Positions 8,078 through 17,800 of a stretch of DNA of 52,581 nucleotides are shown one piece after another. Made by a program: the position numbers and the translations under genes. The stretch is from NCBI RefSeq assembly GCF_001561995.1, contig NZ_LLWC01000038.1:1-52581 (forward strand). The letters are read 5' to 3'. Below the pieces are notes generated by a model. The model had not been told where the DNA came from, searched no databases, and saw nothing but the letters and a program-made list of their open reading frames with translations. This stretch comes from Polycladidibacter hongkongensis. GTDB taxonomy: Bacteria; Pseudomonadota; Alphaproteobacteria; Rhizobiales; Stappiaceae. Numbering within the stretch: the first letter of the stretch is position 1; each line of letters opens with the position of its first letter.

Positions 8078-8434
8078 TCAAGAGTACGCTCTGTCGTGAT
8101 GCCCAAGAACATCATGGTCGATGTGCTGTAACTGCGCTGCTGCTGTTACTCCTTCGGCCTTCATGCACACTTGAATGATCTCAAAGAGATTTGCCGCAGT
8201 CGGATTGCCAGATGCACTCAAGGAACGCATGAGCGTCTTATCAATTTTGCCCGTGCGCTTTGCCAGCTCCTTGAAGCCAAGGGTTGAGTTGATGAACTGG
8301 CGCAGCAAAAGCCGCCCCTCATCCAGCTTACCGGATAAGATCATATTCAATGCTCCTTCGAGCATTTCAGTGTTCATATGCGGATTTTCGTCCAACATGT
8401 CTTTTAAGGCATGCTCGTAAGGTATCGTCGGCAT
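8078..8434 (-). CDS. Antitoxin of a HigBA/Gp49-type toxin-antitoxin module
   Basis: The 118-residue product has a helix-turn-helix region (STLGFKELAKRTGKIDKTLM, then RSLSASGNPTAANLFEIIQ) typical of the DNA-binding antidote proteins paired with Gp49/HigB-like toxins. In this family the antitoxin binds and neutralises the toxin and represses the operon. The gene follows the toxin with TAATG overlap, so the two are translated in step; toxin-first order is usual for HigBA-like modules. The N-terminal 50 residues look like an extension ahead of the DNA-binding part. It ends only 7 bp from the inner end of the left IS6 element. Confidence 0.85.
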   Translation of the reverse strand: MPTIPYEHALKDMLDENPHMNTEMLEGALNMILSGKLDEGRLLLRQFINSTLGFKELAKRTGKIDKTLMRSLSASGNPTAANLFEIIQVCMKAEGVTAAAQLQHIDHDVLGHHDRAYS

Positions 8435-8766
8435 TATCCTTTCCTTTCTGCTGTTTCGGTCATGTAATCAAGCCATAGCTGTTTCGCTTTGGCAATATCG
8501 TCGCTCTGACGGTGTTTTGTGCCGCCATGTAGCAGGATCACCAGCTTGTCACCCTCGCGGCCAAGATAAACTCGGATACCAGCTCCAAAGGTGAGTCTGA
8601 TCTCATAGACACCATCACCTACAGATTTCAGGTTGCCTGTATTACCTTCTTCCAAACGAGAAAGCGCAATGTTGACGCGGTCTCGAACTTGACGGTCTAC
8701 CTTCGAAAGCCATTTCATGAATGGGCGCTTTCCATCAGGCGTAGTGTAAACTAAAATCTCAATCAT
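8434..8766 (-). CDS. Toxin of the RelE/ParE superfamily, Gp49/HigB type
   Basis: The 110-residue product carries the family's conserved end, GGTKHRQSDDIAKAKQLW, and the basic strand IRLTFGAGIRVYLGREGD. The N-terminus (VYTTPDGKRPFMKWLSKVD) is also typical. Such proteins are usually ribosome-dependent mRNA endonucleases that slow growth when the labile antitoxin is lost, which stabilises plasmids or islands. The gene is upstream of and overlaps the antitoxin. A near-palindrome at 8776-8793 just before its start is a likely autoregulatory operator. The pair sits between two inverted IS6 elements. Confidence 0.88.
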   Translation of the reverse strand: MIEILVYTTPDGKRPFMKWLSKVDRQVRDRVNIALSRLEEGNTGNLKSVGDGVYEIRLTFGAGIRVYLGREGDKLVILLHGGTKHRQSDDIAKAKQLWLDYMTETAERKG

Positions 8767-8775
8767 TATTGTTAC

Positions 8776-8793
8776 GGTATCATATATGCTACC
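8776..8793 (-). promoter_or_regulatory. Probable toxin-antitoxin operator
   Basis: GGTATCATATATGCTACC is palindromic except for two positions and lies 10 bp upstream of the toxin start, overlapping a likely -10 region. That placement fits binding by the helix-turn-helix antitoxin for autorepression. Confidence 0.5.
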
Positions 8794-8823
8794 TCGCTAC
8801 AAGTAGGAGCATACTCCTGCAAC

Positions 8824-9632
8824 GGCTTCGTCAGGTTATTTCGAAGTAAATGCAAAACCGCGTTATCGCCCTTTTCATGCACGCATTTCGGCTGTGTAGT
8901 CGTTCCATAAGCAAAAAGCATCAGCGCGTGCATGGCGGAAAGAAGCGGCTGAAAGGCGGTGACGTTTTGGACGAAAAATTGCAGCTACCTGATCGTGTGC
9001 GGATAAAAACCTCTGCGCTTGGCGTGGCGATTTGAAACGGCCCATAATCTTCTCTCGTCGTCGTGTATGACGATGAGAGGCTTCGGCCCGATTGTTCAAT
9101 CCTTTATATTGGCGGTGCTCGAGATCCGGCGCGATCTCACGCTTTGCCGCTCCATAGGAGCCAAGCTTATCTGTGACCAGAACACGCGGCATGCCCCAAC
9201 GCTTAAAAAACTTATAAAAGAAACGCTTGGCGGCTTTCGTGTTGCGCCGTGACTGCAACAGGGTATCAAGGGTATCGCCATTCTCGTCAACAGCACGCCA
9301 AAGCCAATAGGTTTTGCCATTGATCTTGACGACACATTCATCCAGGTGCCACTTATCATTGGGAGTTGGCCGGCCCCGCCTGATTTTACCAGCAAAATAA
9401 CGCCCAAACTTGTTTACCCAATCCCGGATCGTCTCGTAGGAAAGTACTATTCCCTGTGCGGCCAGCAGATCTTCAACATCTCGCAGGATCATGGCAAACC
9501 GGTGATAGGCCCAAACGGCGTAACCTATAATGCTGCGAGGAAAACGGCAACCTTTAAGAGCGGGAAATGCATCAAGATTAAACATGGCAAGTAATTACGC
9601 TATCTCAGAGCAGTAAACAACCTGACAGTGCC
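8824..9632 (-). mobile_element. IS6-family insertion sequence, right copy (809 bp, inverted)
   Basis: Same length and terminal repeats as the left copy but in opposite orientation: GGCTTCGTCAGGTTATTT at 8824 and the complement of GGCACTGTCAGG ending at 9632. Flanks are CCTGCAAC (inside) and CTACAAAG (outside), with no match to each other or to the flanks of the left copy. The element therefore shows no surviving target duplication. Confidence 0.88.
8875..9585 (-). CDS. IS6-family transposase (right copy)
   Basis: A 236-residue DDE transposase with the same catalytic motifs as the left copy (WHLDEC, VTDKLGSYG, NNRAEASHRH), full length and apparently intact. About 15 substitutions distinguish it (for example KGCRF against KGYRF, FFYKFF against FFCKLF, RREKIMG against RREEVMG). 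The divergence suggests separate acquisitions or an old duplication. Confidence 0.93.
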   Translation of the reverse strand: MFNLDAFPALKGCRFPRSIIGYAVWAYHRFAMILRDVEDLLAAQGIVLSYETIRDWVNKFGRYFAGKIRRGRPTPNDKWHLDECVVKINGKTYWLWRAVDENGDTLDTLLQSRRNTKAAKRFFYKFFKRWGMPRVLVTDKLGSYGAAKREIAPDLEHRQYKGLNNRAEASHRHTRRREKIMGRFKSPRQAQRFLSAHDQVAAIFRPKRHRLSAASFRHARADAFCLWNDYTAEMRA

Positions 9633-9725
9633 CTACAAAGCCAGCTTGCTTCTCTCGATAATTCAAAAAAGGCAATTGCAGTAATCTCGACGGAAGAGAT
9701 GCTTGCATAATGCCAATCAATTGAG

Positions 9726-9741
9726 TAATGAATATTCATTA
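9726..9741. promoter_or_regulatory. Perfect 16-bp palindrome, likely TetR operator
   Basis: TAATGAAT/ATTCATTA is a perfect palindrome 17 bp upstream of the tetR start and overlaps its likely promoter. AATGAATATTCATT-type sites are typical for TetR-family autoregulation. Confidence 0.65.
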
Positions 9742-9758
9742 TCGTTAGGAGCTGATGA

Positions 9759-10349
9759 ATGCCGCGCTTATCAAAGGAAACAACCTACGAAAAAATACGC
9801 GACGCTGTTGTAAGTGAGGCGACAGAAAACGGCATCAGTGCAACTTCAATCTCTAGGATTGTAAAGCGAGCCAATATATCAGCCGGAACGATATATGTAC
9901 ATTTCGCAAATAAAGAAGAGATGCTCCAAGAAATATACATGGAGATTAAAACCAATTTCCATGATCAGATGATGCGCGCAGCGTCTCAAACTGATGATGG
10001 TAAAATGATCTGCCAGATGTGGCATGATCTATTTATGCTGGTTTCAGAACGTCCCGACGATTTCTTATTTGTTGAATACGTTGGCGCGGCAAAGTTGCTG
10101 ACAGACCCTCAGCAGGCGCGTATTGCGGAGATGGAACAGGAAATTCTCTCCCTTCTCGAGCGAGCTAAGACAAGTGGGACACTTGTTGATCTGCCTGTCG
10201 CAGTGATTTCTGTCTTGCTCATTGGGCCCGCAATGCAACTTGCACGTTCTTCAGTGCTTAAAAGTAAAAATGTTCCAAAAGAGACTGTAGCTTTGACTTT
10301 CTCCAGAGCCTGGCTTTCGGTTTCAAACCAAGATGTTCCCATCATTTAG
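9759..10349 (+). CDS. TetR/AcrR-family transcriptional regulator
   Basis: The 196-residue product has an N-terminal TetR helix-turn-helix at about residues 8-55 (SRIVKRANISAGTIYVHFANKEEML), followed by an all-helical ligand-binding region. The start has an AGGAG site. The perfect palindrome just upstream suggests autorepression. It is directly followed, with overlap or near-contact, by an exported protein gene, which is the likely partner in the operon. No drug pump or enzyme is adjacent, so the ligand cannot be inferred. Confidence 0.9.
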   Translation: MPRLSKETTYEKIRDAVVSEATENGISATSISRIVKRANISAGTIYVHFANKEEMLQEIYMEIKTNFHDQMMRAASQTDDGKMICQMWHDLFMLVSERPDDFLFVEYVGAAKLLTDPQQARIAEMEQEILSLLERAKTSGTLVDLPVAVISVLLIGPAMQLARSSVLKSKNVPKETVALTFSRAWLSVSNQDVPII

Positions 10350-10362
10350 TTGGAAGAGAAAA

Positions 10363-11310
10363 GTGAAAAAACAAATCACAGGTATAGTTGCAGCAATGGC
10401 CACTGCGTTCCTTGCTTTTGAGAGCAACGCCCAACCTGGAGCGTTACCAGATGAGAATAAAGTCCGCCAAAGCTACATTGAACATGCGGCAACGGCTCAG
10501 TTGTTCCGGTGGTATCAGTTCTATGAGAACTCTGAGGTACCAATCGAGAACCAGCTGGATATCTTGAGTTCAGGTGTGCGTGTTGTCTCTGGTCTAGGCG
10601 ATACAGAAGGACATGAAGCGTACAAGCAGCGTGTCGCCGCTATTCCGGCCCATTGGAAAAATAGCCACAATGTGACTGAGCTAAACACGCAAATTACCAA
10701 TGATGGCTCTTTGCGGATTGATGCAAGAATTATCTATCAAAATGTTGGTATGGCTGAAGATGGCACGACAATGGCACGCGCAATTCGCTATCAAGCGCAG
10801 CTTCGTCGTGCCGAGGACACTCTATTACCCAAGTTTACCGAAATCCTCATTAAGGCGGAAGATGCTGTAAGTGCTGATGCGTTTGTTGATCGATACGCGA
10901 TGAACAGGCTACGTAGTCTTGTTCATTATTGGCTTGCGCTAATTGAGAATCCAAATCGAAATGTGTCGTCGTTTGAGGAAGTTTTGACCCCGGAATTCTC
11001 GTTGGATTTTGGAAGAGAACCACTAACCTCTCTGGATGATGTGGCTAGCTGGCTGACAGGCCGCGTTTCTGCCGTTTCTGCAAGTCGGCATGAGGTCAGT
11101 GATTTCTCTTTTAAGAGTTTGGGACAAGATCGTTTTCAAGTCTCCATGAACCTTGACTGGGTCGGTATCCTGCCAAACGACACGTGGATGACAGCGAAAA
11201 CTCATCATGAATGGGTGGTGCAGGATAATCCAAAAGAGCGCTTTCCACGAATTGAGTCCGTAAAGATGGCAGTTCTGGAGCCTTTTGCACCAGTCTCGGC
11301 TGAACACTAA
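10363..11310 (+). CDS. Exported protein of unknown function downstream of tetR
   Basis: Two starts are possible. ATG at 10333 lies inside the tetR end, while GTG at 10363 follows the tetR stop and has a GGAAGAG site just before it. I prefer GTG, because it yields a normal signal peptide (KKQITGIVAAMATAFLAFES, then NAQ). The mature protein is about 290 residues. It appears to contain two alpha+beta halves (around 50-170 and 180-310) resembling SnoaL/NTF2-like cone folds (LRIDARIIYQNVG; DRFQVSMNLDWVGI), but I cannot name a family. Probably periplasmic. A terminator-like hairpin follows at 11320. Confidence 0.7.
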   Translation: MKKQITGIVAAMATAFLAFESNAQPGALPDENKVRQSYIEHAATAQLFRWYQFYENSEVPIENQLDILSSGVRVVSGLGDTEGHEAYKQRVAAIPAHWKNSHNVTELNTQITNDGSLRIDARIIYQNVGMAEDGTTMARAIRYQAQLRRAEDTLLPKFTEILIKAEDAVSADAFVDRYAMNRLRSLVHYWLALIENPNRNVSSFEEVLTPEFSLDFGREPLTSLDDVASWLTGRVSAVSASRHEVSDFSFKSLGQDRFQVSMNLDWVGILPNDTWMTAKTHHEWVVQDNPKERFPRIESVKMAVLEPFAPVSAEH

Positions 11311-11319
11311 ACTAGTTTT

Positions 11320-11344
11320 AGCCGGCGCAGAGACAGCGCCGGCT
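11320..11344 (+). terminator. Hairpin after the tetR operon
   Basis: A perfect 9-bp stem AGCCGGCGC/GCGCCGGCT with a 7-base loop starts 10 bp after the stop. A T-run is weak, so it may be a partial or Rho-assisted terminator. Confidence 0.5.
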
Positions 11345-11875
11345 CAGTGGTGTTTTCTGCTGCGAACGTCGGCACAACACCTATGGTGTTATTAAGCGTG
11401 TTTTGTTACTTGCTGTAGAACCCGGCAGGCATTTTTCGCGACAACACATAGATTGTTACATGTCGGGTCGTTTCAGCATTATTACGCGCTCGGCTCAGGT
11501 GGACTTCGGGGCAAACATCAAGAGCTGCTGCTCCGAAATAGCAGGAAATGCCGGTGTGCTGTATTAGCCCTAATGTGTTTGTGGACTCATGTGCGCCGGA
11601 ATAAATGAAATGAGTTTATCGAAGCTCGGTAATGTAACGACACGGGGCATTTATTACTAAGCTCATCGAATGCGCGCGTCTGGTTCATTTTTCATAAGTC
11701 AATGAAAAGATATTAGAAATTATAGGATCCAAAATAGTTAAAGAAGCTTGCGTTTTATCTAATGCGCATTAACCTTAAAATTACGTATTAGGGATTATCG
11801 TTTGACTTTTGTGCGTCCAAACAAAAATATTACCTAGAAAGATAAAATTTTAATTAAATTTTAGATAGGCGTACG
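11345..11875. other. Long upstream region of the giant adhesin gene
   Basis: About 530 bp without a gene. It contains a small AACACC-TAT-GGTGTT dyad at 11376-11390. The last 180 bp are strongly AT-rich and directly precede the adhesin start. The length suggests complex promoter control, as is usual for large surface adhesins. I see no recognisable c-di-GMP riboswitch core. Confidence 0.4.
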
Positions 11876-14800
11876 ATGACTGATACAACGATGGAAAAAA
11901 GTGGTGCCGCTGTCGGGTCTAATACTGAGAAGATGTCCCTCATTGTGCAGGCTCTGGAAAGGGGGAAAGATCTCAGCCTCGAGAAGGTGATCGGTCAAAA
12001 AGTCGATTTCTCCCAAATCATGGATACACCGCTGCAGCTCTTTCGCGTCGGAGATGATTTGCAGATTGCCTTTACCGAAGGCGGCACGACGCTAATCAAG
12101 GGCTTCTTCGCGGGAGATGCGTCCGCGCCGGCGGTTGTTCTTGATGGTGGCCAGACGCTCTCGCTCGCGCAATTTACCTTCGCTGCCAACATCTCCACGT
12201 CGCAGGACATTCAAACTGCTGTTGGCGAAGGTGAACGGCTGATTGAGCAACTGCAAGATCAAGATCCAAGGGGCCCCGGGCAACAGTTCAGTGACCCGAA
12301 GATCGGCGACCTTGGGCCCGGCCTCAACGTGCATGCCTTGCTAAAGCCAGAGGATTATGGCCGCGGCGCTCCAAAAGAGTATCCGCTTGGCTTGGAAAAC
12401 ACCAAGCCACAAGTCAACGCGGCGCCTGATGCTGTTCGTGTAGATGAGGCCGACATGGATCGTGACGACTTAGATGGCGCGGAAACACCGATCACCATTC
12501 GAGGCGGCCTTGGGATTGATTTCGGGCGGGACGGCGCGCAGGTACGCGCATTATCGTTTCAATTACTGAACGACGTACCAGTTGATGGCAATGGCACCCC
12601 CCTCACCTTAACAGCGGATAGTGTGCCTCTCGCCTATCAGGTATCGCAACTCGCCAATGGCTCGGCGTTGCTGAAAGCTACTGGGCTGAATGGTGAGCTA
12701 GTATTTGAGTTGCTGCTTGATACCAGTGCCACAAATGGCGCCTATACATTTACCCTGCACGGCAATCTGGACCATATCGAAACAAACGCCGATGAGCTTC
12801 CCTTCTCTCTCCGCTACACGGCGGCAGACAAGGATGGCGACACAATAACATCCAGTCTGGATATTACTGTCGTTGATGATCTGGTGAAAATTGGCGACCA
12901 CGTTGGCGGAAAAGTTTGGGAAGACAGCTTGCCATTTGGCAATCAAGATGACGGTGACACGCCTGCAGGAAATCCTCAACACACGGTCAAAAATAACCTC
13001 AAAATTGATTGGGGCGTTGACAACGCTGATCAGGTAGACGCCGACAATTATCAGGATAAGCCCGATGGGCTGGGAGATAGGGCACTTGTGTTTGCGACAG
13101 ATCCCCTCGGTAGTGAGCAAAGCAGTGAGGTTTCGCTTAGTGATGGCGCGGTAATTGGCAACGCTGTCACAGACCATTCGGGCAATCTGGTTACAAGTGG
13201 CGGGCTGCAAGTTTATTTTGAGGTAATCGAAAATGGCACCGCGCTTCGTGGTTATGTTTTAGAGGGTGAGACAGACACCGCCCGCATAGCGGATAGTACA
13301 GCCACTGGAACAACGGTGTTCGAGATTATCTTGCGTGACGACGGCGTTGGCTCCTACGAGTTTACCCTTCACAAGCCGTTGGATCACCCTGGCAATAACG
13401 ATGCTGATGACTTGAAATTGTCTTTCAATTTCGAAGCGCATGATGGTGATGGAGATATTGCCTACGATGATTTCTCCATAGTGGTTGTTGACGATATCCC
13501 GTCACAAGTTTTAATCAAAAAAGAGGAAATATCTGAGCGAGATTTAACCAGTAGTGCGCCGATTTCGATAGAAGGCGCTATTGATGTAGATTTTGGCGCA
13601 GATGGCAAACATGGTGAGACTGGCCTGTCGTTTGCACAGCAGCAAAACAGCCTGGTCAATCTGACCTCGGGCGGTCATGCTATTACCTACACTGTTAGCG
13701 GTGACGGCAGCGTGCTGACAGCTATTGCTGATGGTAGCACTGTCTTTGAAGTTAGCCTTACAGATACGGGCTACACGTTCATGCTTCACAAGGCACTCGA
13801 TCATACCAAGCCGGATAATGATAGTACGCTGGACCTAAGTTTCGATGTCATCGCAACCGATGGAGACGGCGATCAGGTTCCATTCAGCTTCACGGTATGT
13901 GTGCAGGACGATGTTCCGGTTGTTTCGGGCGATCCGATTTTGGTCACGATTGATGAAGATGATCTGAACACCGCAGGCAATGAAGGTACGAGCCCAGACA
14001 GCGACACACATGCGGATGGGTATGTATTTGCGACCGGCTCCTTAGCCACTCTCGTCAACTTCGGGCTAGATGGTCCGCACCCGGTATCGGCAGCTGGTCT
14101 GACAGATGGTGCCATCAGTTATCTGGATGGGCTTGGCCTCAAGAGCAAAGGCGCGGCGATTACCTTTGATACGGTTGATGGTGTATTGGTCGGTTCGACC
14201 GACAGTGGGCCTGTCATGGGCCTCTCCATCAATATGGAAACTGGCGCTTTCGAGTTCCGCCAATATGCGTCTCTTGATCACAAACTGGCTGGTGGTGAAA
14301 ATCTAGAGCTGCAGCCAAACAATATATCGGCTATAGACTTCGGCCGCGTGCTGAAGATTGTCGATGCAGATGGCGACACAGCAACGCTTGCAGGTAAGTT
14401 CTCGATCAGCATTACGGACGATAAGCCAGAACCGCAAATCAAGTCGTTTGAGGGCGCGGCGCGGGTTGATGAAACCTCAGGCCAACAAAACGGTGAAGTG
14501 GAAGACTTGGCTGCGTTGTTTGAACCAGTTGAAAGTCCGGGTAGTGATCCGCATTTAAATGGTGAAGTCGCCTATGCCCAGACAGAGCTGGATATTGTCT
14601 TCGCGAACAACGTAGGGGCGGACGGGCTCCTTGCAGAAGCGCTCTCAATTCACCGAAGTGGCAACTGGTCAGGTTTGAAGACTACCGAGGGACATGAAAT
14701 TCAGCTCTCGGTTGGTAAAAAAGGCTTAATCGAGGGTAAAGTCTACAATCCAGATGGTGAACAGCATGGTGAGACAGCTTTTGCTATTCACTTGGGGCTA

Positions 14801-17800
14801 GAGGGCAATAAGCCCGCGCTTTCGGTTGCCCAATATCTCTCACTTAAACACCTTGACAGCACAGCAGACAATGAACTGTTGGATCTAAGCGGTAAAGTAA
14901 AGCTGCACTACACTGTTATTGACGGTGATAAGGATGGGGTGATAGCTGAATATGATATCGGGGCCCATATCAAGTTCCATGATGATGCGCCGCTGATCAG
15001 CGGCGCAAAAGATCTGATATTTAATGAGAAAGACTTTACGTGGAACGGCACTCAATTCGAGCCGCTAGAAGAGGATGGATCTTTCGAACTGGACTATGGT
15101 GCCGATGGGAAAAACTCGGACGGCTCGCTAAAGTTCTCCAATACAACCCTTGTTGATCTCAAAGCCTTGGCGCTGAAGTCCTTCGACGCACCCTTAGACT
15201 ACGTGCTTTCCCAAGATGGGCAAACTGTTACTGCCTATGCAGGTAGCCTGACGGTGTTCGAGGCGTCGCTCTCTCCGGATAATCCGAGTAACTATACCTT
15301 CACGCTGCATCGCCAGCTTGATCATGACGCAACCGGCACTGGAGGAGAGCAAAAGCAGCTGCAGTTTACCGTTGAAGCGAAAGATGGCGATGGCGACACG
15401 GCGACCGGCAGCTTCAAAGTGACTGTCAATGATGATGCACCAAAGGCTGGTTTACTGAACATCGTTCTTGATGATGACGACATCGGAGCAGATGGCAATA
15501 TAGGTGGTGTTGGGGATGATGACGCATCAGGCATCACGGGCAAAATTCCACACGATTTTGGTGCGGATTTTGCGGGAACGATCCGATTACAGGATCCAAG
15601 CGGATTGCCGGATGGCTTCTCATTTACAACGTCTACCCAGAACAACGGTTTGAAAACGAAAATTGTTTTCTCGCAAATGCAAGGGGCCGAGAAAGTCGAT
15701 GTGGCCAGCGTCTCTCTTGATCTTGAGGGCAACTATGTGATCACGCAGTTGGCGCCGATACAGCATCCGGAAGGAGGCAATGAGAATAATATTGATTTCA
15801 CGCTGACCTATATCGTTGAGGATGGCGATAAAGATGCAGCTATTGGAACAATATCGGTTCATTTGGATGATGATACGCCGGACGCGGTTGTCTCAACTCC
15901 TGTCGGTGTAACAGAAGAGGTGGGAGCTGAGATTGCCAATGGCAAAGCCCAGGGAGACTTCGGTGCCGATGGTGAAGCCGCTGAAGACGCCTATCTGCTT
16001 TCAGGTGAAGGGGCTCCGGACGGCTTTAGTTACAAACTCGTCGGTGGTGAACTGCAAATAAAGCAAGGCGACACGCATGTGTTAACCGCCAGCATGGATG
16101 CGCAGGGGAACTACACTATAAAACAAATTGCACCCCTTTCGCAGCCAAGTGGGCAGGCTTATCAGAGCATACCGATAACCTACGTCACCATGGATAGCGA
16201 TGGCGACACGGTGCAAAACACCCTCACCTTCCAGATCTCAGATGGAGGACCTAATGGTGGTAATCCTGTTTGCATCCAAGTGGATGAGGATGACTTGCCC
16301 GAGGGCAGCGACCCAGTCAAGGAAGATGTCAATCTCAAAGGTGAGTTTGGCATCGACTGGGGGCAAGATGGAGCAGGATCGCTCAGCTTTGCGGACACAG
16401 TTGCGCCAAGTGGGCTCACATCTGGTGGCAATGCTGTCGAGTATCACTTCAACTCAGACCGGACGCAGTTAACAGCAAAAGCAGATGGCGCTGACGTCTT
16501 CTTTGTGCTGCTAAAGACAGATGGCAGCGGGGAGTATGAGTTTGAACTAAAAGGATCCCTAGATCATCCAGGTGGACAGGGAACGAACAAGCTTGATCTC
16601 GACTTTGATCTCCTGATTAAAGACAAGGACGGTAGCGCTGCGACCACGAGTCTCAAAGTACAGGTCATTGACGATGTGCCGACTGTGAGCTTGGACCTAC
16701 AAGGTTTTGAGCTCACACTGGACGAAACCGCAGGAATACAAGGAAATGAGATAGATGCTGCTGACAGCGTGCAGCAGATCAAAACCCTTGTCGCGGGAGC
16801 GCAAACCGATGCAGATATGCAGCCGCAATATGCGCATGCGAAGCTTCCAGATGGCGCGTTTACATCCCTTGCAGGGGCCGATGGCGAGAAGTCTCTTTCA
16901 TTCTCTCTAAGCTATGGTGATAGTCCAAGTTCGCAGCTCACAACGACTGAGGGAGCGAAGATTTCTCTTATGAAAGAAGGAGACCTTCTCGTCGGCCGTG
17001 TCGATGACGGTTCAACTAACGGGCGTGCCGCCTTTGCGCTTCATGTGGATGCGGCAACAGGCGAGGTTTCTGCAGTGCAAATCTTAAGCCTGCTGCATCC
17101 TGAAAAACCGGAGGCGCACAATGAACCGGTAACACTGGGGGACTATGGGCTTAAGCTTGCTGTTACAATCGAAGATGGAGATGGCGATATCGAGACCAGC
17201 GAAGTGTCGATTGGAGACTTCATCCGGTTCTTGGATGATGGGCCAAATGCGAATGATGATGGCACACATACCGTTGAGCAAGGCCAATCGGTAACTATCG
17301 CTGTACTTGCGAATGACAGCGGCGGCGCAGATGGACTAGATCAATATGAAATTGAAGAGGTCTTGGGCGGTTCCGCTGAATTTGTAAATGGCAAGCTGGA
17401 GTTTACAGCAGATGCTGACGCGACAGACGGGAGAGTGACCTACAAGATCGTCGATGGCGACGGTGATGTCGATACCGCTACGGTACAGTTTGAAATCGAA
17501 AACAGTACCCCGAACAAGGCACCAACCATTAGCCTTGCCGGACAAGGCGAAGTCTTTAACGTTCGCGATGAGTTCAATTTCAACGAGTTTGCGACAACAC
17601 CGGGCAATTATGAACAAAGCCGGCGGGATGATGGCTCAGCGAACTTTGGTTCGGGCGGCACCAACTCCACAGAGTCTTGGCAATTTAATGGTGCTCAAAA
17701 AGACATTATCGATGATGGACTTATGAAAGTCAGTGGTTCGCAGAACGGGACATTTGTGTACCGAAAAATACCTGCGGAAGCTGATAGTGGTGGCCAGATC

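Noticed and set aside
7263-9632. Classical composite transposon with target duplication
   Set aside because: The 8-bp outer flanks TCATAGTT and CTACAAAG do not match, and no inversion of inner flanks makes them match, so recent transposition as one unit is not supported.
11345-11875. c-di-GMP riboswitch upstream of the adhesin
   Set aside because: The expected conserved core sequences were not seen; only a short dyad and AT-rich DNA are present.
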